DNA of 64,000 bases from Cunninghamia lanceolata. Its lineage: Eukaryota > Streptophyta > Pinopsida > Cupressales > Cupressaceae. A program made the translations under genes and the position numbers. The notes under the pieces were generated by a model that worked only from the letters and a program-made list of their open reading frames with translations, searched no databases and had not been told where the DNA came from. Shown piece by piece: positions 1 through 11,300 of the stretch. The DNA lies in assembly GCA_027924645.1 (NCBI GenBank), contig BSBN01001017.1:3994501-4058500 (forward strand), given 5' to 3'. Position 1 is the first letter of the stretch; each line of letters begins with the position of its first letter.

Positions 1-128
1 AGTGTTATTCAATTTAACGTTGAAAAGGAAGCAAGTGGTGAAAAACTCAAATTGTTGAGGAGTTTGATGCAAGAAGAAAAAATACTACATAATTGGGTAC
101 TCTCTCCATTAGAATCTTCATTTTTTAG
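1..128 (+). other. possible partial exon at window edge
   Basis: The first 128 bases are open on the plus strand in frame 1 and end at a good splice-donor context (TTTAG|GTATGT, junction 128/129). The encoded stretch is lysine- and glutamate-rich in the middle (KEASGEKLKLL) and reads like coding sequence. The 5' side lies outside the window and I do not recognise the family. After the putative donor the sequence becomes AT-rich and stop-dense. It could equally be a chance open frame. Confidence 0.25.
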
Positions 129-895
129 GTATGTCAAGTCTTTACATGCATGTTCTTTACATTTTCCTTAATTCTATTTGAATTACTTTATTATGCTTTA
201 TCATACATGTTTATATCACTTGTATGGTTTACATATTCTGTGTTTATATTAGTCTCACTTTTTTGATTTATAGTTCATCTGCCTTGTCTATGCTTCCACA
301 TTTTGCATACATGTCTTAGATTTTGTATTTATAGTTCATCATAGTTCTTACTACCCAAAGAGCTTAGTCATCACACACAAATGTCCTTATAATAGACTAT
401 GTTTTAAATTAGTTTATGGTATGCATAATAAAAGATATCTCAAAGGTCAACATTAATTAAAATAGACACAATCATGATCAAGAAAGAAACCTACAATCTC
501 ACATGGTGCCATGTATATTTTCTACCCTTGGGCTCTTTAATAAGTATGTGCAATAATGAATTAAACAGACCTTAACATACCGTGATGTCAATCTATACAA
601 GAATAAATCCTTACAACATATAAATATACAATCCCTTAAGAATAATGAAATACTAATATCTTGTCATAACAAGTTAAAATACAAATGAATAGGTGCCAAG
701 ATCATACAAGTAAATCCCAATAGGCTTAATCCAATCATGATCCATGCTATGATACATTATTCTTCATGTTGATAGTTCATACAAACCTTCTATACCAAAT
801 GTTTCCATTCCCATATCTATGACAATGTGCCAAGTTAAATACTACAAATCAGTCACATTGCCATGGAATTGATATAGGGTCTCAAGATAGTTCAA
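129..895. other. AT-rich non-coding stretch
   Basis: Apart from the PPR scrap at 282-312, I see no open frame of useful length, no tandem repeat and no transposon end here. It is unexplained flanking sequence of the LTR element that starts at 1035. Confidence 0.5.
282..312 (-). pseudogene. PPR repeat scrap
   Basis: On the minus strand these 31 bases encode MYAKCGSIDK, the hallmark C-terminal part of a PLS-type pentatricopeptide repeat of plant organelle RNA-editing proteins. Flanking codons do not extend the motif in either direction. A 28-base stretch is identical to part of the PPR remnant at 52.4 kb. This is either a tiny relic of a PPR gene or a short copied fragment. Confidence 0.4.
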
Positions 896-1034
896 TCACA
901 ACGAAGTGCAAAGTTCAACATGAGTGTCTCCATGAAAATCATAAGCCTTAAGGCTGATCCTCTTGGTTGTCATAACATAATAATGTGAAGATAAGGGACT
1001 GTTGTCACACATCAGAGAATCAACCCTTACCTCA

Positions 1035-1678
1035 TGTCATGTCCCTACATTATGTATTATTCATTCAAATCAAAGATATGAATGATATTATAAATTGAAT
1101 ATATTTAATATATTTAAATAATATTTATTTAAAACAATTAAAAGATATATTATTATTATATTTATATATAACACATATAAACAATAATAATATATTATAA
1201 ATATATCTAATAATATAAATATAAATATTCTTATATTTATCTTATATTATAATATAAATATAAATAATATAATATAAATCATATATCATTTATTATGATA
1301 TAAATGATATAATATAAATAATATATCATTTATTATAATATAAATGATATAATATAAATACAAATAATATAAATAAACTATGTTAAGGGAGTTGTATGGT
1401 TAGAACTAGCCCATAAAAGGGAATAACATAAAGTAATAAAAATTATAAAAGTGTAAGTATGTCTTTTACCACCAGGCATAATAAATATCCCTTGAAAGGG
1501 AAATAAATAAACGCTGTGGGATAGAAAGAAAAGAGGATGGACAATAAAAAAAAAGGAATATTCGATAAATAAATATATTTAGATCCGCATTATATTTATA
1601 TATATATTTCTGAGTCATAAGTAGAAACGATATCATAAATATATATAGGGAGGAATCATTCAAGTAAAAATAAATATA

Positions 1679-1710
<32 letters not shown>

Positions 1711-2905
1711 TATAATAGTAAATATATATTTATTCATTGCATAATATAAGGGTATTCATATATGGAATCAGACCTGTTGAGAAGACGTCGATCTCATAAT
1801 ATCATCAAAGTTTAATAATATTTATTTATTAAGGGTGGTGACGGGTGGTAAATTGCATCCCTTCAAACTTATAAATATTAACGAGCCCCTCTAACAAAAG
1901 GAAAAAGGAATAGAAAAAGGAAGAAAGAGAATAAATATCTACTGCAGCCAAAAAAAGGTACCTGCATATCATCTAAACAGCAGATAAGTATTTTAATATA
2001 TTTAATTATTAAGATGTAATATATCTATATATGTGTGTGTGTGTATATATATATACAATAATATTAATAACATATATAATAATACAATATAGAGATATTA
2101 TTAATATTATAACAAATATTATAATATATCAATATTAAAGAATAGGCAAAAGAGAATAGATAAAATAATATATATAATGTTAGATATGTATATAAATGAT
2201 AGAATAATAAGTATATCTCTACAAAGGGATTGATTATGAGATCACCTTTAATAAGTAATCAACATGACCATGGAGTACCGGGCTAGGATTAGTAGCCTTC
2301 CTCTTAATCCACCTACACACCTTATTAGTATGAGACTGGTGGTTAGAAGGAATCTAGTGTCTAGCACTCGAGCTGGCAAGTCATTGCCCCTCAGAGCTAA
2401 GAGCGAAGTATTGCTGGGTGTAGCATGAAGCTCTTAGACCTAGGGTAAGAAAGAAGTATTGCCGGGTGTAGCATGAAGTTCTTGACCCTATGGTTGCGTA
2501 GGACCTAGATAATATTAATGGCCTAACAGTAGGTGAATCTCGAGCTAGCTATAAGCCCCTCCGAGCCAAGTGTGAAGTACCTTTGGGTGTGAGGTGAAGC
2601 CTCGGGCCTATGGCCGTGGGTCGAATCCTTAATCCATCCTCTCATATTAGGTGAGTGGTCTAATTAATGGCTAGGATTATGAATGTCCTCCCCAAGGTAT
2701 GTCCATGACTCGTGTGATTAATGATATAAGATAGATCATGAACATGAATATATGACTAGAAAGGATATGAAATAGATAGAGTTTATTATTGTTAAGCACT
2801 TTATGTGAACATGATGAAATGATTTGTATACTAATGTGCTCTTTTACAAGTTGAAATTGTTTGCAAGGTTGCAAAAATTTTGGCTTACTAGAAGGGGACA
2901 TTACA
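1035..2905 (+). repeat. 5' LTR of the non-autonomous element
   Basis: 1871 bp, TGTCATGTCC at the start and ACATTACA at the end. Aligns along its length with 3571-4585 plus 6984-7835. Contains AT-rich runs (1080-1380), a TG/TA microsatellite around 2031-2060, and a diverged internal pair of segments near 2391-2470 that share the motif GTGTAGCATGAAG. Small open frames inside it (for example 1466-1663 minus) recur in the other LTR and are not genes. Confidence 0.92.
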
Positions 2906-2906
2906 G

Positions 2907-2918
2907 TGGTATCAGAGC
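2907..2918 (+). promoter_or_regulatory. primer-binding site, initiator tRNA-Met type
   Basis: TGGTATCAGAGC, the standard plant LTR-retrotransposon primer-binding site complementary to the 3' end of initiator tRNA-Met, lies one base after the 5' LTR end at 2905. This placement fixes the LTR end and the element's orientation. Confidence 0.93.
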
Positions 2919-3570
2919 GGTCATCCTACCATCCTGTGAATAATAGTTAAATAAAAAAAAAAAAAATTAAAAAAAAAACAAAAAAACAAGAATCAATAAA
3001 AATTGCATGATTTGCTGGAAAAATGGTGTTAATCATGTATGCATAAATCATTTCATAGTGCTGAATATTAAAAGTTTAAATTCATTGCTGAAATATTAAA
3101 TAAATAAATAAAAATAAAATAAAATAAAAACTTAAGATGCAACAAATATGTATTAAGATATCTCTATTAAGTTCTCATAAAATAAAATATTTGATAAAGA
3201 TATTTTCATCTCAACTTAATTATATCATAATACATAACCCCATATATTAAACTCAATTAATATTATAAATATTATATGTTTATAAATACATCATACATAG
3301 TTTATATATAGATGTATTTTCAAGAAACACATCTATAAATTAATTAATGATCTATATAAATATAAAATTTGTGATCATAATAACCATGTGATTAGACCCA
3401 CAACCCTATTAAACATAACTATAAATTCTAAAAATAAATAAATAAAATTTATTATTACGATCCTAACATTTTATGTACTCTTTAATATTAAATTACCTAT
3501 ACTTTTGCCTAATCCTTTAACCATAATAATTGTGATTACTTGAGGACAAGCAATCTTGAGTGGGGAGGGT
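2919..3570 (+). other. non-coding interior and purine tract of the element
   Basis: An AT-rich interior with A-runs at about 2950-2990 and no meaningful open frame. It ends with a purine-rich tract at 3559-3570, directly abutting the 3' LTR at 3571, which is the expected plus-strand primer position. No gag, protease, RT or integrase fragment could be found in any frame. Confidence 0.8.
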
Positions 3571-4585
3571 TGTTATGTCCCTAAATTATGTATTATTCAT
3601 TCAAATCAAAGATATGAATGATATTATAAATTGAATATATTTAATATATTTAAATAATATTTATTTAAAACAATTAAAAGATATATTATTATTATATTTA
3701 TATATAACACATATAAACAATAATAATATATTATAAATATATCTAATAATATAAATATAAATAATATAATATAAATCATATATCATTTATTATGATATAA
3801 ATGATATAATATAAATAATATATCATTTATTATAATATAAATGATATAATATAAATACAAATAATATAAATAAACTATGTTAAGGGAGTTGTATGGTTAG
3901 AACTAGCCCATAAAAGGGAATAACATAAAGTAATAAAAATTATAAAAGTGTAAGTATGTCTTTTACCACCAGGCATAATAAATATCCCTTGAAAGGGAAA
4001 TAAATAAACGCTGTGGGATAGAAAGAAAAGAGGATGGACAATAAAAAAAAAAAGAATATTCGATAAATAAATATATTTAGATCCGCATTATATTTATATA
4101 TATATTTCTGAGTCATAAGTAGAAACAATATCATAAATATATATAGGGAGGAATTATTCAAGTAAAAATAAATATATTATAATACTACTAATAATAATAA
4201 TATATAATAGTAAATATATATTTATTCATTGCATAATATAAGGGCATTCATATATGGAATCGGGCCTGTTGAGAAGACGTCGATCTCATAATATCATCAA
4301 AGTTCAATAATATTTATTTATTAAGGGTGTTGACGGATGGTAAATTGCATCCCTTCAAACTTATAAATATTAACGAGCCCCTCTAACAAAAGGAAAAAGG
4401 AATAGAAAAAGGAAGAAAGAGAATAAATATCTACCGCAGCCAAAAAAGGTACCTGCATATCATCTAAACACCAGATAAGTATTTTAATATATTTAATTAT
4501 TAAGATGTAATATATTTATATATGTGTGTGTATATATATATATACAATAATATTAATAACATATATAATAATACAATATAGAGAT

Positions 4586-6971
4586 TTTTTTTTTTTTTGG
4601 ATCAATGAACGGCCGAAGCCTTTGATTATATTTAAAATAAAATTTACATGTCCTCCGTTCAAACGGGCACTGGTAGGAAAGAACGGGGAAGAAAACCTCC
4701 AGTCTTGCCCGGGACATTAGTCCAATACATACAAATAAAACCTAGGGGCATACCCCTATTTATATCTTATTCACTATGCTACAATTACACATGTTGTGAA
4801 GATGTTGTTACATTACATTTTTTCACAGAGGCATTCCCCTGGTTGTATGTTATGTACAACGAATGGTCCTTTAACAGGAGATACATATTCGGAAAATAGT
4901 GACATTACTCAATGATGACTATTGGTGTACAGGTCTTCCTTTTCCTATCCTGCATTAGAAATAAAAGGCAACCACCATCCATTCTAAAAGAAACTTATTT
5001 TACATGTTAGTCAAATTAAAGGGTTAGTACAAAGGGTATAAGATCAAGAACATAAATCGATGGCCACTAATAGAAATAAAACAAGACTATTACTCTACTA
5101 CTAATTACCTTAAAAATGCGTGACATACTATTCGAGCTACTCTGGAAAGTAATCTAAAAGAACACTAAAATCTATATGTGAGTAAGGGCCTTATAATACT
5201 AATCTAATTTGGTTATCTGATTTCTTTATAAATCTAGACTAAAAGAAAGATAAAGACCTTAACAAGTTTTTTAAAAAATCATGTAATGTCCGAACTGACA
5301 CAAAAATCTAATTTTTGTTTAGCATTCTTACCTGAGAAAATTTGTGTGTAAATGATAGAGCCTGAATTTAAAAGTCGGCAGAGGGATGATATTTGTGATC
5401 AATAAGAGGAAATAAATTTAATCCAACAAGAGGGGAGGGGAGTGATAATGAAGAAAAGGTGACTACGAAGGGTTTGTGGATTTAAGAATGTCTAACCCAT
5501 CCGCACCAAGGTTAGCAAGTTTGTCAGCTTTTTGATTACCTTCCCTGAAGATGTGGTTAATTTGAAAAGCTTCAAATTTATCTAGTAGTAGCAGGATTTC
5601 TTCGAGCTTAGAGTGGAGAACCCAGTTTGTGGTTGATCTATTGCGCAATGCATTTAGAACTATTTGGGAGTCCCCTTCTATAATAACTTTCGAAATACCC
5701 ATTTTATGACAAGATTTGATACCTTCATGGAGGGCCTCAAGTTCTGCCATATTGTTAGTGGTTGGGTCTATATTTTTTGCTCTTTTGAAAATCCATTCCC
5801 CTTTATCATTATTGATAATACATCCAATACCTGATTGGCCTGGATTACCACGGGAGGCTCCATCAAAGTTGAGTTTGTACCATTCAGGGGGGGGACAAGT
5901 CCATTTACAGTTTTTCCTTGCCTCAGCATTTTTCGTTTTATAAACTTGGGGGGGGTTGATAAGTTTTGTCCAATTTTCTTTAATCTTACAGTCCCACATA
6001 GAGAAGGAGCCTTCTTCGAAACTAGAATTCCTAATGTGGGAATTGAGGGTTTCGGTAATGCATACTTCAATTTTGTTAGTAAGAGTATCAACCTGCATTT
6101 CTAGATTTTTGAAGATCCTTCGATTTCTCTCCTTCCAAATTTCCCAGGACATAATAGCCGGGCAGATATTCCAAATCTTACTGTAAATACCTTTGGATAG
6201 GCCCTTGGGCCATCCACTCAGGAGATCCTGGTAGGTTTCTGGCAGAGCGGTGATCCATCCTAATTTAAGTTTTAGCCATTCCCAGCAATGTTTGGCATAT
6301 GAGCAGTTATACAGGAGATGATCAACATCCTCGGTATTTTGTTTACATAGAACACAATGGGAGGGACCATGAATACCTCTTTTTTGAAGGTTATCAGCAG
6401 TAAGGATCTTATTTTGAAAGGCTAACCAGAGGAAAAAACCTGCCTTAGGTAAACATGCTTTGTCCCAGCAGAGATGTAGGGGGATATTAATTTCTTCCCA
6501 TCTCTGAGAATTGATTATAGATTTATAGCCCTCTTTAACACTATATTGGCCAGATTTGGCAGCGGCCCATACCAATCTATCATCCCTATTAATCTGTTTT
6601 GCTTTCCTCTGATTAATCATTTGATTGTAAGAGGTTATTGAGGCAGGATCCAGATCTAATCCTTCTAAAGATTTCCATGTCCATTCATGGTCGTTATGAA
6701 GGGTCATATAATCTTTGACTTTATTACCCCATATTTTAGTGAGGAGATTTTTGCATTTTTGAGGAAGATTCAGAGAATCTATGGGTGGTAATCCATCCCA
6801 AGAATCTTCCCAAAACAATGCATCTTGTCCCCTGCCAATATCCCAGGAAAGGTGATTAGTAATAATGTGCCTATTGTTAGCTATGAAATTCCAGCTGCTC
6901 GAGCCTTTAGGAAGGCTTTTCATTCGAAATAAAGATTCAGGTTTATCAGCATCCAGATATTTGTTATATAG
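4586..6971 (-). mobile_element. 5'-truncated L1-type LINE inserted in the 3' LTR
   Basis: The minus-strand element runs from 6971 to a poly(A) tail seen as 13 T at 4586-4598. The 12-bp CAATATAGAGAT is duplicated at 4574-4585 and 6972-6983, while the uninterrupted 5' LTR has it once. Poly(A) beside one duplicate is diagnostic of target-primed reverse transcription. Only the C-terminal part of ORF2 and the 3' UTR (4599-5462) are present. Coding sequence is uninterrupted, so the insertion is recent compared with other LINEs in the window. Confidence 0.95.
5463..6971 (-). pseudogene. LINE ORF2 C-terminus: zinc-binding region plus RNase H
   Basis: This is an open frame of about 500 codons with no internal stop. 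It lacks the endonuclease and reverse-transcriptase core through 5' truncation. Around residues 180-255 lies the RT-associated zinc-binding region (HCVLCKQNTEDVDHLLYNC). The last 140 residues form a plant LINE RNase H with FDGASRGNPG, AELEAL, EGDSQ and KADKLANLG, so the four acidic catalytic positions are kept. The frame stays open upstream to a methionine at 7019, but those first 16 or so codons are LTR target sequence and the target duplication, not LINE. The true 5' edge of LINE coding is 6971. The complete protein would copy LINE RNA at nicked chromosomal DNA. Confidence 0.9.
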
Positions 6972-7835
6972 CAATATAGAGATATTATTAATATTATAAC
7001 AAATATTATAATATATCAATATTAAAGAATAGGCAAAAGAGAATAGAATCTAGTCAGCAGAACCACCAGGTACGTCATCTATCCTAAAGATAAAATAATA
7101 TATATAATGTTAGATATGTATATAAATGATAGAATAATAAGTATATCTCTACAAAGGGATTGATTATGAGATCACCTTTAATAAGTAATCAACATGACCG
7201 TGGAGTACCGGGCTAGGATTAGTAGCCTTCCTCTTAATCCACCTACACACCTTATTAGTATGAGACTGGTGGTTAGAAGGAATCTAGTGTCTAGCACTCG
7301 AGCTGGCAAGTCATTGCCCCTCAGAGCTAAGAGCGAAGTATTGCCGGGTGTAGCATGAAGCTCTTAGACCTAGGGTAAGAACGAAGTATTGTCGGGTGTA
7401 GCATGAAGTTCTTGACCCTATGGTTGCATAGGACCTAGATAATATTAATGGCCTAACAGTAGGTGAATCTCGAGCTGGCTATAAGCCCCTCCGAGCCAAG
7501 TGTGAAGTACCTCTGGGTGTGAGGTGAAGCCTCGGGCCTACGGCTGTGGGTCGAATACCTAATCCATCCTCTCATATTAGGTGAGTGGTTTGATTAATGG
7601 CTAGGATTACGAACGTCCTCCCCGAGGTATGTCCATGACTTGTGTGATTAATGATATAAGATAGATCATGAACATGAATATATGACTAGAAAGGATATGA
7701 AATAGATAGAGTTTATTATTGTTAAGCACTTTATGTGAACATGATGAAATGATTTGTATACTAATGTGCTCTTTTACAAGTTGAAATTGTTTGCAAGGTT
7801 GCGAAAATTTTGGCTTGCTAGAAGGGGACATTACA

Positions 7836-8217
7836 CCTCATGCCCTAGTGTGATGTCTCCCACGATCTCAATCATCTCTCCTTTCATGACTAGATGGTTA
7901 TCAACAAGTGCTGGTCCACAAGACGTCTCCAAGTGAAAATCAAGTGTATCATGTGTCCTAAATTCTGTCCCATGGCTGCAAGTCAAATCTTCATGTGTGA
8001 GGAGATGAACTCTATCTGCAAGTAAGTATAGGTAGTTTGATGCCACTAGCACCAAGGCCTCCCCCACATCTTCACTTGTAGCCTCAATAGGTGACTCTCC
8101 TTTGTCCTTATCCTCATAAGACTGAAGTGAACTTTGTACCATAATGCTTTGTATGGCTGCAATAACATTGTGCAATAATGCTTTGTATGCTTTGTACCTA
8201 TTTTGGTTGAGTGACAT
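7836..8217 (-). pseudogene. open frame of unknown function split by the LTR element
   Basis: A minus-strand frame starts with ATG at 8217 and runs into the LTR end, where it stops artificially. If the LTR element and one CCTCA copy are removed, the frame continues without interruption from 1029 to a TGA at 896-898, about 171 codons in total. The protein is His- and Asp-rich in its second half (for example LTHEDLTCSHGTEF) with a hydrophobic patch (ALVLVASNYLYLLAD). I do not recognise it. At the insertion point the reading GAG|GTAAGG also resembles a splice donor, so this could have been an exon end rather than a continuous frame. A chance open frame is possible. Confidence 0.35.
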
Positions 8218-8339
8218 TTACTCTTCTACATGATGATTGTATGTATAGTTTTTATGAAGGGTTGAATGACATATATTTCAATTATTTGTATGGATTCATT
8301 TCTTAGGAGCTAATATTTGTCTCTTTATCATTCTACAGA

Positions 8340-11300
8340 TAAATTCTCTGTCATGCCGAGGAAACGATCAAGAATTAAACCAACACATGAAGAGATAGAA
8401 GCTAAGAATGCAAAGAAAGCAGCGGCTATGAGGGAACTTCGTGAGAAGAGGAAATTGGACACGATAAATGAAGACATGCTAATTGAAGATGAATCACAAC
8501 CATCAAAAAGAGATATGGTATTGGCGACACAAAGGGAATGAATGCAAAAACTTCGTCCTATGAGAGATTTGAATACCATAGTTGGAGACACGTCCTTTAC
8601 CGCAAGTCAACATGTAGGGACACCATCTATCGCATCTCAAGTTGAGAGTACATCATCATTCACATGTGAGGAAGGAGGTACGCCATCATTCCCACTTCAA
8701 CCTCAAGGTATGTCATCTATTCCATCTTTGATCAAAGGTATGCCATCTAGCCCATCTAATTTAAATATTGATGAAATCCCTAATGTTGAGATGAATTTAC
8801 CTATCTTAACACCACCTATAATTTTGCATAGAAAGCCAAAGTATTTGATTGATATTGATGAGAATATTTTACAGCCAATGGAAGGTAAGATTCCAAAATG
8901 CACTTGTAGAAGATATGCTCATAAGATTTGGAGATTGTTCTTTGAAAAGTTAAATGAGACCGCAAGATGTCAACTATTCGTTGAAACGATGCAAAGTATA
9001 AAGTATAGGTCCATCATGAAGATTCTGGGGTTGAGAACATCAGAGGCTTCAAGTGAAAAATCTATTGTCAAGAATCTAATGGGTGCATATGAGAGTGTGG
9101 GTAACACCTCACACACAAAATATAGTAATGCAACATGGCGTGTCATTATATAGTAAGTAATCAAACGAGGAAAGCTTGTCTCATTAGAAAGACGAGCCAA
9201 GCATTCAGAATTAATAGGAAAACTTTATCAAGAGCCATTGGAAGGCACCAAAGAATTGAGGACACCAATGCCAATGAATTATGGGCATTCTCAGGTAGAC
9301 TACCACAAAAAGATAAACCAATTGTTGAAGCATTGAAACCACTAATTGAAGACTTTTGGAAGAATTACACAAGGGTTGTTAGGGATTGCATGTAGAAGAT
9401 ATCAATTAAATGCAAATAAAGATTAAACAAAGGAATGAAAATACATAGAAATAATAACAACGAGACAAGTTTTAACGTGGTTCACCCAAACTCAGGCTAC
9501 ATCCACCAATAGAGAGTCCAATATTATTATCCAGTAAATCAAACCGATTACAACCCGCAATCCTTGCAAGTCAATACCGCTGCAAAATGCTACAATACAT
9601 CAATGGAAACCCTAACCCTTAGCCACTTTTATCAAACCATATGTCAGTTACAAAAATAGGGTTTTTTTTTATGTCAGCCAATAGAAAAATAACTCCCGCT
9701 GCCCCTTGACCCCATTAAATAATTTGGGGGGAAACCACGCCGATAAAAGTGGGGTAAATTTAACCTCCGATTTTGATTAGGCTCCATATAACAATAAGGG
9801 TATCTTCGAATCAAAGGTATGTGGTAAGAAGGAGAATCGGTATTTGGAACCGTGAGCCACATCTAAAGCATTTTTTGGATATGACTCAAACACATTTTTT
9901 TGGTAAATTTCTAGACATGTATCCTCAAATTAAAATTTGTCAAAGATATTTTGAAATGCTAAAACCTTTCTATGTCAAGATAAATCACACACGCATTACT
10001 TGTTGTAGATTACATATTGAATTTTCTAACCATTTTGATGTTTATCAGTCTATATGTTTAGATTTCTATACTAACAATGTTTTGTAGGATTGTGGCATAC
10101 ATGCCCCACCAACATCTTCAAGAGACTTCATATCAAGAATTTTATGTGAAAGAGAGGAAGGTCAAATATTCTATAGGAAATTATGTTTGGATGGCACATG
10201 TCAGCATTGCAGTGGCTTGCAACGTATGCCAATATGTGAACATATGGAAAGAACACATGTGGCTGGAAATGAACTAGTAGAGTTCGGCAAGTATAAAACA
10301 ATGGCATACAATACAAAAGATGGTAAAGAAGCAAAGAGGTGTGAATTAGTTATTCAAAAGATTCTAGTGTATCAATTTATGTCTATATTTCGTGACAGGA
10401 TAGTGTATGAGTATGCAAGACACGCCCATAGAGCTCGATGGTTGGACTTGCAATTCAAGTCATGCATGGACACATTTCTAGTTGGTAGCATTGTTTCAGT
10501 CATCGACTTTGCAGAGAACTACACTCTACAACCACAGTGTGAGGTGCAATCACAATATTACAACTCCACACAGGTTTCTATATTTGTGCACATCGCATTC
10601 ATTAATGTGAATGATAGTACAGAGGATGACATAAAGATCATAAGGGAGTATCATTTTTATATTAGTGATGATACGCATTCTATAGAGTTCATTCAAGGTT
10701 GCTTTCAGGTGTTCTACAATGATTTGGCTACAAGGGGCATATCATTCAGTCAACATATCATATGGTTGGATAACTGTGCATCACAATTCAAGAACTCATG
10801 AAATTTCTATTGGTTGAGAATGAGGCATAATATTACAGGTGTTCAACACATGTGGAACTTTTGTGAGGCTGGGCATGGAAAGGGGGAGCATGATGGTGCA
10901 AGAGCATGTATCAAAAGAGTCATAGCATGAAAAGAGTTAAAGTATAAAGACAATGCAAAGTTGACAGATGCAAAATCAATCGTCGAGTGGTGTAATGCTT
11001 CGATGGGTCCAAGTAATGAAGATAAGTCTTCAGTTCGTAAATTTTTTTGGTTGATAGATGATACTAACATTGCACCATATGAGGACTATTGTACACTGAT
11101 AGGATCAAGTGAGCTACACTCTTTTAGAAGCTCAATTGCAGGTTCATGGAGTATCCATACGCGGAAGATGGCATGCTTTTGTTCTTCATGTATAATTCAA
11201 TCCTGGAATGAGTGCGAGTTAAAGGAGTGGGTTGACGAATAGCGATTGAGTTATCTTAGCCCACTTGACACGTATCGACCCCTGAAGGCAGTGGAACTGA

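Larger units (their letters stand above)
1035..7835 (+). mobile_element. non-autonomous LTR retrotransposon, long LTRs, 0.67-kb interior
   Basis: Two direct LTRs (1035-2905 and 3571-7835, the second split by a LINE) flank an interior of only 665 bp. Both LTRs begin TGT and end ACA. The element is bounded by the 5-bp target duplication CCTCA at 1030-1034 and 7836-7840. A primer-binding site follows the 5' LTR and a purine tract (AGTGGGGAGGGT, 3559-3570) precedes the 3' LTR. The interior is A-rich with no gag or pol, so mobilisation must have depended on proteins from another element. The purine-tract neighbourhood resembles plant Ty3/gypsy elements, but no coding domain confirms the superfamily. 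The LTRs are still very similar, apart from a 38-bp extra segment in the 5' copy (near 1226-1264) and a 46-bp segment found only in the 3' copy. Confidence 0.93.
3571..7835 (+). repeat. 3' LTR of the non-autonomous element, split by a LINE
   Basis: LTR sequence runs 3571-4585 and resumes at 6984-7835, about 1867 bp of LTR once the LINE and the second target-duplication copy are removed. Relative to the 5' LTR it carries a 46-bp segment at about 7049-7094, flanked by the three-base repeat AGA, so the 5' LTR probably lost it by deletion between short repeats. The LTR ends ACATTACA at 7835 and is followed by CCTCA. Confidence 0.9.

Noticed and set aside
5716..6186. Plus-strand frames opposite the LINE
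   Set aside because: Antisense shadows of an open LINE frame, without motifs of their own.
6972..7019. N-terminal methionine and first codons of the 518-residue frame as a genuine protein start
   Set aside because: These codons are the LINE target duplication and LTR sequence; LINE homology begins only at 6971.
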